Below, piece after piece: positions 42,543 to 51,207 of a stretch of 64,000 bases of DNA. How positions within the stretch are numbered: the first letter of the stretch is position 1; every line of letters starts with the position of its first letter. Made by a program: the position numbers and the translations under genes. The notes beneath the pieces are model-generated. The model did not search any database. It was not told the origin of the DNA and was given only the letters and a program-made list of their open reading frames with translations. Origin of the DNA: Absicoccus intestinalis (GTDB lineage: Bacteria; Bacillota_I; Bacilli_A; Erysipelotrichales; Erysipelotrichaceae); assembly GCF_033971885.1 (NCBI RefSeq), contig NZ_JALBUS010000003.1, positions 62,001 to 126,000 on the forward strand, in the 5' to 3' direction.

Positions 42543-44926
42543 AAACATTTTTGGATCGTTTAGGAAAAGAATGGCTCTTTTGTGATGGAGCGACGGGTAC
42601 GATGCTGCAAGCTATGGGACTGGCAAGCGGCGAACTACCAGAAACATGGAATTTGACCCATCCCGATGAAGTCCAATCGTATATGGAAGCGTATTTAAAA
42701 GCCGGTTCAACCATCATCAACACAAACACATTTGGATTGAATCGAATCAAATTTGGAAAGGATACGCAAAGGATTGCCAAAAAAGCCGTAGAAATTGCGA
42801 AAGCAGCACGTGATGCAATCAATCCCGATGCCTTTGTTGCTTTAGATATTGGTCCTACGGGTAAATTATTAGCACCCATGGGTGATCTTGCGTTTGAAGA
42901 AGCTGTCTCTATTTTTGGTGAAGTCATTCAAGCCGGGGCACAAGCCGGAGCCGATTTGGTTTTGATTGAAACAATGAATGATAGCTATGAATCCAAAGCC
43001 GCTGTATTGGCAGCCAAAGAAAATTGTGATCTTCCTGTATGTATCACCAACACCTATGATGAAAGTGGAACGTTGATGACCGGTGCAACCGTTGAATCCA
43101 TGGTTGCCATGTTAGAAGGTTTAGGCGTGGATGCCCTAGGCGTCAATTGCGGGGTAGGCCCTATTCAAATGAAAGGTGTCATTCAACGTTTAATTGATGC
43201 TTCTTCTTTACCTATCATTGTGAATCCCAATGCAGGCTTACCATCGCAGATTCATGGTCGTACCGTCTATGATCTAAAAGCGGAAATGTTTGCTTCAACG
43301 ATGGCCGAAATTGCCGATATGGGTGTACAAGTTATGGGTGGTTGTTGTGGTACGACTCCAGAATATATTGAACGCATGATCCATATGGTCAAACAGAAAC
43401 CATTCCAAACAAACACAAAGAAAAATCGCAGTGTGATTTCTTCGGGTTCGCAAGTCGTAGAAATTGGACCGAAACCAGTTATCATTGGTGAACGTATCAA
43501 TCCAACCGGAAAGAAACGTTTTAAACAGGCTTTACGTGATCATGATATCAACTACATTTTAGGCGTTGGCTTAAAACAAGAAGAAGATGGCGCTATGGTC
43601 TTGGATGTCAATGTGGGTCTTCCCGATATTGATGAACCCAGAATGATGTGTGAAGTCATGACCAATCTTCAAAGCATTACTTCCCTTCCTCTACAAATTG
43701 ATACGTCGGATCCGATTGCTTTAGAAAAGGCTTTACGTTTATATAATGGCAAGCCAATGATCAATTCTGTGAATGGAAAGCAAGAAAACATGGATGTAAT
43801 TTTTCCTTTGGTGAAAAAATATGGCGGTGTAATCGTTGGTTTATGTTTGGATGAACAAGGCATTCCCGAAACAGCACAGGATCGATATGAAGTAGCACAA
43901 AAAATTGTAAATACAGCAGCTACTTATGGAATCGAAAAAAAGGATATCGTATTGGATGCGTTGGCTATGACCATTTCTTCCAATACGGCCAGTGCCAAAA
44001 TTACCTTAGATACGATTCGTATGATCACGGAACAACTGCATTGTCATAGTATTTTAGGTGTTTCCAATATTTCATTTGGTTTACCACATCGCGAAATCAT
44101 CAACTCGCATTTTTTGACCATGGCCATCAACAACGGTCTATCTTGTGCCATTATCAATCCGGGCAATGAAAGTATGATGCGTGCGTATCGTGCGAGTTGT
44201 GCCCTATCAAATATGGATCCACAATGTATGGATTATATTTCTACCTATGCAGATGTCCCGGATGAAAAGATAGAAACGATCCATTCGGCTAAAAAAACAA
44301 AACAGAATGTTGAAGAAACGTTATCCAGTGCGGTTCAACATGGTTTGGTTGAACAAGCCAAAATCTTATGTGAAAAAGAAATCCAAACTAAAAATGGATT
44401 GGATATCATTGATCAAGAATTGATTCCGGCCTTGGATATTGTGGGACAAGGATTTGAAAAGAAAACCATCTTTTTGCCACAGTTGTTGATGAGTGCGGAT
44501 GCCGCAAAAGCCGCGTTTGAAGTCATCAAGCAATCGATGGTGGATACCCCGCAAAAAATTAAGGGACGAATTATTTTGGCAACGGTCAAAGGCGATATTC
44601 ATGATATTGGCAAAAACATTGTGAAAGTCATGTTGGAAAATTATGGCTATCAAGTCATTGATCTTGGTAAAGATGTAGACCCGGAAGTCATTGTTGATAC
44701 AGCGATTAAAGAAAACATTTCTTTGGTTGGTTTAAGTGCTTTAATGACAACAACGGTTGTCAGCATGGAACAAACCATCCAATTGCTTCATGAAAAGAAA
44801 CCCGATACCAAAGTCATGGTGGGTGGTGCTGTCATGACCCAAGAATATGCGGATGCGATTGGTGCAGATTATTATGGTAAAGATGCCATGGAAAGTGTCC
44901 GTTATGCCAATTCTCTCTTTGGATAA
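42539..44926 (+). CDS. metH: Cobalamin-dependent methionine synthase, short form
   Basis: This 795-residue enzyme moves a methyl group from methyl-tetrahydrofolate through cobalamin to homocysteine. Domains in order: homocysteine-binding barrel (1-290) with zinc cysteines in GVNCGVGP and GGCCGTTP; pterin-binding barrel (about 310-570) with GERINPTG; cobalamin cap (about 590-670); and the B12-binding domain with the DIHDIG motif, in which H688 is the lower axial ligand. The reactivation domain is missing and is supplied by the preceding gene. AGGAGG and a four-base overlap mark the start; a strong terminator follows. Confidence 0.96.
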   Translation: MKTFLDRLGKEWLFCDGATGTMLQAMGLASGELPETWNLTHPDEVQSYMEAYLKAGSTIINTNTFGLNRIKFGKDTQRIAKKAVEIAKAARDAINPDAFVALDIGPTGKLLAPMGDLAFEEAVSIFGEVIQAGAQAGADLVLIETMNDSYESKAAVLAAKENCDLPVCITNTYDESGTLMTGATVESMVAMLEGLGVDALGVNCGVGPIQMKGVIQRLIDASSLPIIVNPNAGLPSQIHGRTVYDLKAEMFASTMAEIADMGVQVMGGCCGTTPEYIERMIHMVKQKPFQTNTKKNRSVISSGSQVVEIGPKPVIIGERINPTGKKRFKQALRDHDINYILGVGLKQEEDGAMVLDVNVGLPDIDEPRMMCEVMTNLQSITSLPLQIDTSDPIALEKALRLYNGKPMINSVNGKQENMDVIFPLVKKYGGVIVGLCLDEQGIPETAQDRYEVAQKIVNTAATYGIEKKDIVLDALAMTISSNTASAKITLDTIRMITEQLHCHSILGVSNISFGLPHREIINSHFLTMAINNGLSCAIINPGNESMMRAYRASCALSNMDPQCMDYISTYADVPDEKIETIHSAKKTKQNVEETLSSAVQHGLVEQAKILCEKEIQTKNGLDIIDQELIPALDIVGQGFEKKTIFLPQLLMSADAAKAAFEVIKQSMVDTPQKIKGRIILATVKGDIHDIGKNIVKVMLENYGYQVIDLGKDVDPEVIVDTAIKENISLVGLSALMTTTVVSMEQTIQLLHEKKPDTKVMVGGAVMTQEYADAIGADYYGKDAMESVRYANSLFG

Positions 44927-44932
44927 TAAAAG

Positions 44933-44967
44933 GCAGAAATGAGTTTTACGCTCGTTTCTGCTTTTTT
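44933..44967 (+). terminator. Terminator after metH
   Basis: An 11-bp stem, GCAGAAATGAG / CTCGTTTCTGC with one G-U pair, is followed by six T residues. Confidence 0.92.
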
Positions 44968-44984
44968 AGGTGCTTTAAATTATA

Positions 44985-45085
44985 GCGAGGTATGATCCAA
45001 AATCATATTTAAACTTGGCGAGGTAATCAACCCCGTCAGGAATTTAAAGGTGGGGGGGGTCAACCCCGCTATTATTTAATATATC
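44985..45085. repeat. Three degenerate tandem repeats of 33 bp
   Basis: GCGAGGT at 44985, GCGAGGT at 45018 and a G-rich version at 45051 begin three units spaced by exactly 33 bases. Each unit continues with an ATC/TCAA-type core and ends in an ATTTAAA-like block. The third contains eight consecutive G residues. The role is unknown. Confidence 0.5.
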
Positions 45086-45090
45086 CTTTT

Positions 45091-45597
45091 TTATTGTTTG
45101 ATTAAAAAATGATCCATGACTTTACAGACAGGCTTATACAATAAGAAGACCATCCAAAAATTGCTGATGCCATGAAGAATATCGAAAGGAATGCCGCTGA
45201 TCCACCAAGAAATCATCATATTGAAACCACCAATAAAGAAATAGACAAGTGCACACATGGCGCCAAAGAACAGGCCAAAAGCGGCGGCAAGGATACTAAA
45301 CGTAATGGTAGAATCCCAGCGTTTGAGTTTCATGACCAAAAAAACAAGAAAGGGCCAAATGTAGAGGTACATAAAGACCCATACATTAAAGCCCCAAATC
45401 ATTGTTTCTAGAAGAATGTAGACCGCTACGATCAATAATGTCTTCCATCCAAAATAAAGCGTGTAAACAATCAACAACAAGGTTACAGGCTCTACATTCG
45501 GAATGGCTGCCATCGCCATCTTGGAAGTTTCTAAGATAGCGGTCAGCAATGCCATCAAAACCAATGTATGTGTATCCCAATTAGTTGCCTTTTTCAT
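45091..45597 (-). CDS. ECF-type transporter substrate-binding (S) component, possibly for corrinoid
   Basis: This 168-residue membrane protein with about six hydrophobic segments has the ECF S-component look: a short basic start, a LVLMALLTAILE first helix and a late GIPFDILHGISNFWMVFLL segment. S components capture vitamins and dock on a shared energising module, which is not in the window. Its ATG overlaps the preceding DUF4430 gene by 17 bases, so the two are coupled. DUF4430 proteins often accompany cobalamin uptake, and metH is next door, so corrinoid is my preferred, unproven substrate. Confidence 0.7.
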   Translation of the reverse strand: MKKATNWDTHTLVLMALLTAILETSKMAMAAIPNVEPVTLLLIVYTLYFGWKTLLIVAVYILLETMIWGFNVWVFMYLYIWPFLVFLVMKLKRWDSTITFSILAAAFGLFFGAMCALVYFFIGGFNMMISWWISGIPFDILHGISNFWMVFLLYKPVCKVMDHFLIKQ

Positions 45598-45994
45598 AAA
45601 CAAGACGGAATTTATCGTTCTTCTTTACGGTTTGGGAATCCACACCATTTTGACCATATTTACCATTGACATAAATAGACCAATAAGCCTTATCTTTATT
45701 ATAATCAGCTTTTAAGCCATTGACCGTGGTGATATACGTTCCGTATTCACTCTTGGTTCCTTTGATGGAGAATTCATCGGAATTTTTATCCAATTCCTTC
45801 AAGGCCGCTCCTAGATATTTCTTATCTGTAGATGCTTCATATGTCTTTTTGTTTCCTTTATCATCCACAACCGTTACCGTATATTCTTTGGAACCCACCA
45901 TTGTGGTTGGTTGATTGGCTTTGTAGATACCAAAGAAGACAGCGGCGATAACGACTAACGCAATAATAAGACCAATTATTTTTTTACGTTTCAT
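45581..45994 (-). CDS. Membrane-anchored DUF4430 protein, possible corrinoid-binding
   Basis: This 137-residue protein begins with a lysine-rich signal-anchor (MKRKK then a helix at residues 6-25; no lipobox cysteine) and an extracellular DUF4430 domain, whose end AYWSIYVNGKYGQNGVDSQ resembles the C-terminal domain of transcobalamin and intrinsic factor. It could act as a surface capture protein for the ECF S component encoded downstream. Its ATG is eight bases after the leuS stop, so it may lie in the leuS transcription unit. Confidence 0.78.
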   Translation of the reverse strand: MKRKKIIGLIIALVVIAAVFFGIYKANQPTTMVGSKEYTVTVVDDKGNKKTYEASTDKKYLGAALKELDKNSDEFSIKGTKSEYGTYITTVNGLKADYNKDKAYWSIYVNGKYGQNGVDSQTVKKNDKFRLVYEKGN

Positions 45995-46002
45995 TCTATC
46001 GC

Positions 46003-48399
46003 CTACTTAGCAACAATGTTGACAACTTTACCTTTGACAACAATGATCTTCTTGATTTCTTTGCCTTCCAATTGTCGTTGTACATTCTGCAATGCCAAAG
46101 CTCCATCTTGTAACGATTGATCATCACTGCCTACTGGCATTTCAAATTTACCACGTACTTTACCATTGACTTGGGCAATAACAGTAACGGATTTTTCAAC
46201 CAACTTCGATTCATCATAGGTTGGCCATGGTTCATACGCAATGGTATCTTTATGACCAAATACGGTTGCCCATAATTCTTCACCTAGATGTGGTGCAAAA
46301 CAACTGAACATCTTCACAAAACCTTCGGCATATTCACGAGGAATGGATTTGGCTTTATAGGCATCATTGATGAAAACCATCATTTGTGAGATAGCGGTAT
46401 TAAAACGCAATGCATCGATATCATGACTGACTTTCTTAACGGTTGCGTTGTAGCTCTTATCTAGAGCACCATCGTTTGTATCGGTGATATTGGCAACTTC
46501 CGTAAAGAAACGATTGACACGTTCCAACCATTTACGTGTACCATCTAGACCTGTTGTTGACCAAGGTAAAGCAGATTCCAAAGGTCCCATAAACATTTCA
46601 TATACACGTAAGGCATCCGCACCATGAGATTTGACAATATCATCTGGATTAACGACATTGCCACGAGATTTACTCATCTTTTCACCATTGGATCCTAAAA
46701 TCATACCTTGATGGAATAATTTTTGGAAAGGTTCTGGTGTAGGAACAACACCACAATCGTATAAAACTTTGTGCCAGAAACGAGAATACAATAAGTGCAA
46801 TACAGCATGTTCAGCACCACCGACATATAAATCAACTGGTAACCAGTGTTTTAATAGTTTTGGATCTGCTAAAGCTTTATCATTATGTGGATCGATATAA
46901 CGTAAATAATACCAGCAAGAACCAGCCCATTGTGGCATCGTATTGGTTTCACGTTTTCCTTTCACCCCATCGATTTCGACATTGACCCAATCGGTTAAAT
47001 GTGCCAATGGACTTTCGCCATTATCGCTTGGTTGATAATTATTTGTAGCTGGTAATTCCAATGGCAATTCATCCAATTCAACAGCGCGTTGCGTACCATC
47101 TTCCATATTGATGATAGGAATTGGTTCTCCCCAATATCTTTGTCTAGAGAATAACCAATCACGAAGTTTATAGGTTGTTTTAGCTTCACCACAATGATGT
47201 TCTTCCAACCATGCCAACATCTTCTTAATGGCATCTTCTTTGTTCAAACCATCCAACCATTCGGAATTGATATGTACACCATCTTCGGTATAGGCTTCTT
47301 TAGAAATATCACCACCAGCCAATACTTGAATGATTGGTAAATCAAATTTTTTCGCAAATTCATAGTCACGTGTATCATGGGCAGGAACAGCCATGATAGC
47401 TCCGGTTCCATAGCTTGCCAATACATAATCCGAAATCCAGATTGGAATTTTCTTACCATTGACAGGATTGATGGCATAAGCCCCTGTAAATACACCCGTT
47501 TTGTCTTTATTTAAATCAGTACGTTCCAAATCGGATTTCGTTGCACAAATCTTTTTATAGGCATCAACGGCTTCTTTTTGTTCTGGTGTCGTGATTTCAT
47601 CGACAAATGGATGTTCCGGAGACATAACACAATAGGTAGCTCCAAACAATGTATCACAACGAGTGGTGAAGACCGTAAATTCTTTGTCGTATCCATCAAT
47701 TTTGAAAACGACATTAGCACCTTGTGATTTTCCAATCCAGTTCTTCTGCATTTCAATAGTTGATTGCGGCCAATCCAATAATTTCAAATCATCCAATAAA
47801 CGTTCCGCATAGGCAGTGATTCTCAATACCCATTGACGCATTGGTTTACGAATGACTGGATATCCACCACGCTCACTTTTACCATCAATGACTTCTTCGT
47901 TCGCTAAGACGGCTTTTAATTCTGGACACCAGTTAACTGGAATTTCATCCACGTAGGCTAAACCTTTTTTATATAATTGCAAAAAGATCCATTGTGTCCA
48001 TTTATAATAGGATGGATCGGACGTATTGACTTCACGATCCCAATCGTAACTAAATCCTAAGGATTGGATTTGGGTACGGAAATGATCGATATTTCGTTTC
48101 GTAAAGGTAGCCGGATGATGTCCTGTCTGGATGGCATATTGTTCAGCTGGCAAACCAAAGGCATCCCATCCCATTGGATGCAGAACATTATATCCTTCCA
48201 TTCTTTTTTTACGAGCAATAATATCAGTTGCCGTATATCCTTCTGGATGACCTACATGTAAACCTTGGCCACTTGGATACGGAAACATATCCAATACATA
48301 ATACTTTGGCTTAGAAAAATCAGATGTATCACATTTAAATGTTTTCTCATCTAACCATCTCTTTTGCCATTTTTTCTCAATTGTCTGATGATCGTACAT
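46003..48399 (-). CDS. leuS: Leucyl-tRNA synthetase
   Basis: This 798-residue class I synthetase charges tRNA-Leu. The HIGH motif appears as HVGH in PYPSGQGLHVGHPEGY, KMSKS in GEKMSKSRGNVV, and a CP1 editing domain contains TTRCDTLFGATY and VPAHDTRDYEFA. Size is normal for bacterial LeuS. AGGAGG precedes the ATG. A T-box leader controls it, and the DUF4430 gene follows within eight bases, so part of the transcript may extend into the transport genes. Confidence 0.96.
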   Translation of the reverse strand: MYDHQTIEKKWQKRWLDEKTFKCDTSDFSKPKYYVLDMFPYPSGQGLHVGHPEGYTATDIIARKKRMEGYNVLHPMGWDAFGLPAEQYAIQTGHHPATFTKRNIDHFRTQIQSLGFSYDWDREVNTSDPSYYKWTQWIFLQLYKKGLAYVDEIPVNWCPELKAVLANEEVIDGKSERGGYPVIRKPMRQWVLRITAYAERLLDDLKLLDWPQSTIEMQKNWIGKSQGANVVFKIDGYDKEFTVFTTRCDTLFGATYCVMSPEHPFVDEITTPEQKEAVDAYKKICATKSDLERTDLNKDKTGVFTGAYAINPVNGKKIPIWISDYVLASYGTGAIMAVPAHDTRDYEFAKKFDLPIIQVLAGGDISKEAYTEDGVHINSEWLDGLNKEDAIKKMLAWLEEHHCGEAKTTYKLRDWLFSRQRYWGEPIPIINMEDGTQRAVELDELPLELPATNNYQPSDNGESPLAHLTDWVNVEIDGVKGKRETNTMPQWAGSCWYYLRYIDPHNDKALADPKLLKHWLPVDLYVGGAEHAVLHLLYSRFWHKVLYDCGVVPTPEPFQKLFHQGMILGSNGEKMSKSRGNVVNPDDIVKSHGADALRVYEMFMGPLESALPWSTTGLDGTRKWLERVNRFFTEVANITDTNDGALDKSYNATVKKVSHDIDALRFNTAISQMMVFINDAYKAKSIPREYAEGFVKMFSCFAPHLGEELWATVFGHKDTIAYEPWPTYDESKLVEKSVTVIAQVNGKVRGKFEMPVGSDDQSLQDGALALQNVQRQLEGKEIKKIIVVKGKVVNIVAK

Positions 48400-48403
48400 T
48401 TTC

Positions 48404-48632
48404 TCCTCCTACAATAAAAAAACGCCCTTATCTAAGGACGTTTGAAACGCGGTACCACCTTAGTTATCAAATATAACATTTGATCACTCAACTCTTTTAA
48501 CGCAAGAGAACGGATAACATTACTTATCAGCTCCTTAGCAAGTTCAAGGTCATTTCTTCCTGATTTTCACCAACCATCAAGTCTCTACAAACAAATGATA
48601 CCTTTACTACTCTAATTCTTCGCCTATGCTTC
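48404..48632 (-). promoter_or_regulatory. Leucine T-box leader of leuS
   Basis: AAGGTGGTACCGCG (48461-48448) is a textbook T-box. A ten-bp terminator (AAACGTCCTT / AAGGGCGTTT, one G-U) with T-run lies downstream at about 48443-48415. The probable specifier codon is CUU (48542-48540) in GAACTTGCT, a leucine codon. Fine structure of Stem I was not folded. Confidence 0.85.
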
Positions 48633-48636
48633 GATT

Positions 48637-49008
48637 TTACCTTTTTTTTAAAACAGAGTCAATATCCATCGAAATGATTGCTTGATCATCATAATAAATC
48701 TTCATGGTCACGATACGATTGGCTTTGGCATAGGTACATTCCACATAGGTTTTATGATCGTGGAAGGAAACCGATATGCCATCAATAGACACATTCTTTT
48801 CATCCATTCGCGACGTTCCACAACGCAGAGCCATTTGGTTTTGACGTATCATGGCCTTAGCGTAAGATATACACGATAAATCAATCACATTTTGTTTTCC
48901 ACATTGAACCAAAGCGACTTGCTGTAAAGTCTCTAAGGATAAAACACTCATTATTTGCATTAATAACACAAAACAAACCAATGCGATCCAGGTGCTATAC
49001 CCATTCAT
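48637..49008 (-). CDS. comGG: ComGG-like last protein of the competence pilus operon
   Basis: This 123-residue protein has one N-terminal hydrophobic segment (about residues 6-28) and a small soluble domain, but no canonical prepilin cleavage motif. ComGG-type minor pseudopilins are poorly conserved, so the name comes mainly from position after comGF. I start it at the ATG at 49008, overlapping comGF by 14 bases, instead of a much earlier in-frame codon within comGF. No ribosome binding site is evident, consistent with coupling. Confidence 0.6.
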   Translation of the reverse strand: MNGYSTWIALVCFVLLMQIMSVLSLETLQQVALVQCGKQNVIDLSCISYAKAMIRQNQMALRCGTSRMDEKNVSIDGISVSFHDHKTYVECTYAKANRIVTMKIYYDDQAIISMDIDSVLKKR

Positions 49009-49390
49009 AGATCTGATAGGTTTGTTTGTTTCCTTGCTGATCAATCGTAAGATAAATTCCCTTTTCTTGTTTCTGAAATGTTGCCCCATCAATATTCTCC
49101 ATCCATATTTCATAGCCTGGTTGTTTGACCAAACGATGCTTATCATAACCGATTTGATAGGTTTCATGGTTCATATCAATAATCAATATACCTTCTTGTA
49201 CATGGCAAGTGGCTAAAGCACAGCGTTGTCGTAACTGAAGGATAGCAACTTCTATCTGAATGGTTTGGCGAGATGTATACATATGATACACACTCAGAAT
49301 CAAAACAAACGCCAACATACTTACTAATAGCGATACATACAAAGACAATAAAGCTTCAATCAGCGTAAAACCATTTCGTTTCGATTTCAT
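48995..49390 (-). CDS. comGF: ComGF minor pseudopilin
   Basis: This 131-residue protein has a type IV prepilin signature near its start, NGFTLIEALLSLYVS, where cleavage would fall after the Gly and Glu is at +5, followed by a membrane helix. The C-terminal region has the ComGF-like QKQEKGIYLTIDQQG segment. I use the ATG at 49390; the neighbouring ATG at 49393 is equally possible. It overlaps the 3' end of comGE and the start of comGG, as in compact com operons. Confidence 0.78.
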   Translation of the reverse strand: MKSKRNGFTLIEALLSLYVSLLVSMLAFVLILSVYHMYTSRQTIQIEVAILQLRQRCALATCHVQEGILIIDMNHETYQIGYDKHRLVKQPGYEIWMENIDGATFQKQEKGIYLTIDQQGNKQTYQIYEWV

Positions 49391-49514
49391 CATCGATCCT
49401 GCTTTCTGCATTGGATTTGGCTAAACCCGCCATCATTACCACCAACAATACACAAATGGATACAATCAAAAAAGCCAAGAGAGCTTCGGCCAAAGTGAAA
49501 CCATTTTTATTCAA
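49356..49514 (-). CDS. comGE: ComGE-like short minor pseudopilin with TTG start
   Basis: A 52-residue frame begins at a TTG at 49514, overlapping the end of comGD, and ends inside comGF. It reads NKNGFTLAEALLAFLIV at the start, a complete prepilin cleavage site with Glu at +5, then a hydrophobic helix and a short charged tail. It is shorter than most ComGE proteins. The absence of an ATG would make it easy to miss. Position between comGD and comGF supports the assignment. Confidence 0.72.
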   Translation of the reverse strand: MNKNGFTLAEALLAFLIVSICVLLVVMMAGLAKSNAESRIDDEIETKWFYAD

Positions 49515-49890
49515 GGCGACCACGTCCAGATCCCAATTGAAAAATCAAACGACTCGATGTTTTTCCTTGATAACAGGTAATGGTTAACGCATTCGAGATA
49601 TTTCCTTTCGCATTGTAGTGATAGGTAGCCGACTCACAAGATACACTAGATGGATAACGAAGCGAATGTCCATCGAAAGAAACCGAATGATCCGACCAAA
49701 TTACGGATACTTCCCGTTTTTCACGCATGGCTCTTTCTTGCATGAGGATGCTTTGATCCAACATTTGTTTCATAAACAAACGCAAACTCGGACGATAGGG
49801 TCTTACTTGTATGGCCAGGATACAAAAAATCATCAATACAAATAGAGTTTGGAGCATAGTAAATCCATTATTGGGCTTTCGCATCTCCAT
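49507..49890 (-). CDS. comGD: ComGD minor pseudopilin
   Basis: This 127-residue pseudopilin has NNGFTMLQTLFVLMIFCIL at the N-terminus. The cleavage site after Gly is present, but the +5 residue of the mature protein is Gln where Glu is nearly invariant. The rest is a typical small beta-rich minor pilin. It overlaps comGC by 23 bases. ATGs at 49890 and 49884 are both possible; GGTGGTG favours the first. Confidence 0.8.
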   Translation of the reverse strand: MEMRKPNNGFTMLQTLFVLMIFCILAIQVRPYRPSLRLFMKQMLDQSILMQERAMREKREVSVIWSDHSVSFDGHSLRYPSSVSCESATYHYNAKGNISNALTITCYQGKTSSRLIFQLGSGRGRLE

Positions 49891-50167
49891 TCACGATCAC
49901 CACCTGCTTGCCATTGGGACATGTATCTTGTCCTTTTTTGAGATAGCCACCCGAAATTAGATCCGATACAGAAGTCGGTGTTTTATCGTGATCAATTTCA
50001 TACAATAGGATTTGCGAGTTCACAATATCCAATAAGGCATTACATCCTTTGGCACGAATAATTTTTTCTTTTTGCTGGATATTAGGTAAAGTAATCAATA
50101 AAAGAACCGCAACAATCAACATGACAATCATCATTTCTAATACCGTAAACGCATTTTTCTTTTTCAT
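49868..50167 (-). CDS. comGC: ComGC major competence pseudopilin
   Basis: This 99-residue protein is the expected main subunit of the DNA-uptake pilus. The prepilin motif NAFTVLEMMIVMLIV has Glu at +5 but Ala rather than Gly before the cleavage point. A long helix and a short C-terminal domain with CNALLDIVNSQILLYEIDH follow; C-terminal cysteines may form the usual disulfide. AGGAGG precedes the ATG. Processing would need a prepilin peptidase (ComC), which is not in the window. Confidence 0.9.
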   Translation of the reverse strand: MKKKNAFTVLEMMIVMLIVAVLLLITLPNIQQKEKIIRAKGCNALLDIVNSQILLYEIDHDKTPTSVSDLISGGYLKKGQDTCPNGKQVVIVNGDAKAQ

Positions 50168-50175
50168 GCAACCTC

Positions 50176-51207
50176 CTAGAACGTCTGTAATAAATTTAAC
50201 GGTAATAATAAAACTTGATAGAAAACCAATACCAAGATAGCCACACTGGTATAAGAAAACAATTGAACAAATAAAATATATTTTTTGATGTGTGCTTGTA
50301 TGTCATATAATGTACGCGATTGATAGATGGGTAAAATATGTAGCAAATTGGAACTGTTCATTCCCAATTGAATACAACGCATAAATAATGGATCCTTTCC
50401 AAATTCGCTATTAAGTGCATCCAACAAGGATACCCCTTTTTCTAATTGCGATTGAATATGTATCGCATTGGTCTTGGTTGCTTTCATTTTGGTCATCGTT
50501 TGAATGCATACTTGAGTCGAACAACCATTTTCTAATAGAGCACACCATATTAAAGAAAACGAATAATAATCAATGGATCGAAACAAGGGCAATGTTTCGA
50601 TTTTATTCTGTAGGAATGGAATCCAATGTCGACAAATAAAACCAAGAATCAATAAAAGTAACAGCACAAATAAAAAGGTATAGCCAATCTGAAGCGCACG
50701 GACCAATCCCATGGATGTAGAGGAGGAATCATAAGTCAACAAAGACGGTATGATCGTTTGTGAAAAGAAGAGAATGAGTCCATAGGAAAAAAGAAAGAGA
50801 AAGGTTGGGTAGGCCAGTGCGCGTAGAACTTTTGTCTTTAATTCAGATTGAACTGTATCTAAAGCATCCGTACAACGGATGGCTTTATCAAAAGGTAGTG
50901 ATTGGCATAAAATATGTAAGGTTTGAAAATATGGTTCTTTGGTATTGACACACAACATGTCAACCAATGATTTTCCTTGAGCCAAACCAGCTAATATTTT
51001 TTTGTGTTCTTTAAAACTTAATTCAATCATGGTTACCGTATCCAAACCATGTTGATTCAATAACGCAAATTGTTTGATTTCATCCTTTGAGATCTTGTAT
51101 GTCCAATTCGGCTTGTTTGTCAGTGATATCTCCTTGGATAAGAGCTTTGCGAATGGCTTGATCCAAAGTGATATGCGTCGGTGAATAGGCATCGTTTTCC
51201 AAGACAT
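50176..51207 (-). CDS. comGB: ComGB pilus inner-membrane platform protein
   Basis: This type II secretion GspF-like protein has the conserved F domain twice (about residues 55-170 and 235-340) and three membrane helices, the last near the C-terminus. It is the platform on which the competence pilus is assembled with ComGA. The open frame begins 128 bases inside comGA, at an ATG at 51207 giving 343 residues, which overlaps far more than other genes here. The true start is probably later; conserved sequence begins at about ISKDEIKQFALL near 51095, but no good start codon is visible there. Confidence 0.82.
   Translation of the reverse strand: MSWKTMPIHRRISLWIKPFAKLLSKEISLTNKPNWTYKISKDEIKQFALLNQHGLDTVTMIELSFKEHKKILAGLAQGKSLVDMLCVNTKEPYFQTLHILCQSLPFDKAIRCTDALDTVQSELKTKVLRALAYPTFLFLFSYGLILFFSQTIIPSLLTYDSSSTSMGLVRALQIGYTFLFVLLLLLILGFICRHWIPFLQNKIETLPLFRSIDYYSFSLIWCALLENGCSTQVCIQTMTKMKATKTNAIHIQSQLEKGVSLLDALNSEFGKDPLFMRCIQLGMNSSNLLHILPIYQSRTLYDIQAHIKKYILFVQLFSYTSVAILVLVFYQVLLLPLNLLQTF

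Noticed and set aside
45091..45597. Calling the S component a riboflavin or folate transporter
   Set aside because: No substrate-specific motif could be read by eye; only the context favours a corrinoid.
51080..51207. 128-base overlap between comGA and comGB as real coding overlap
   Set aside because: Residues encoded upstream of about 51110 do not resemble ComGB; the start is more likely misplaced than the overlap real.
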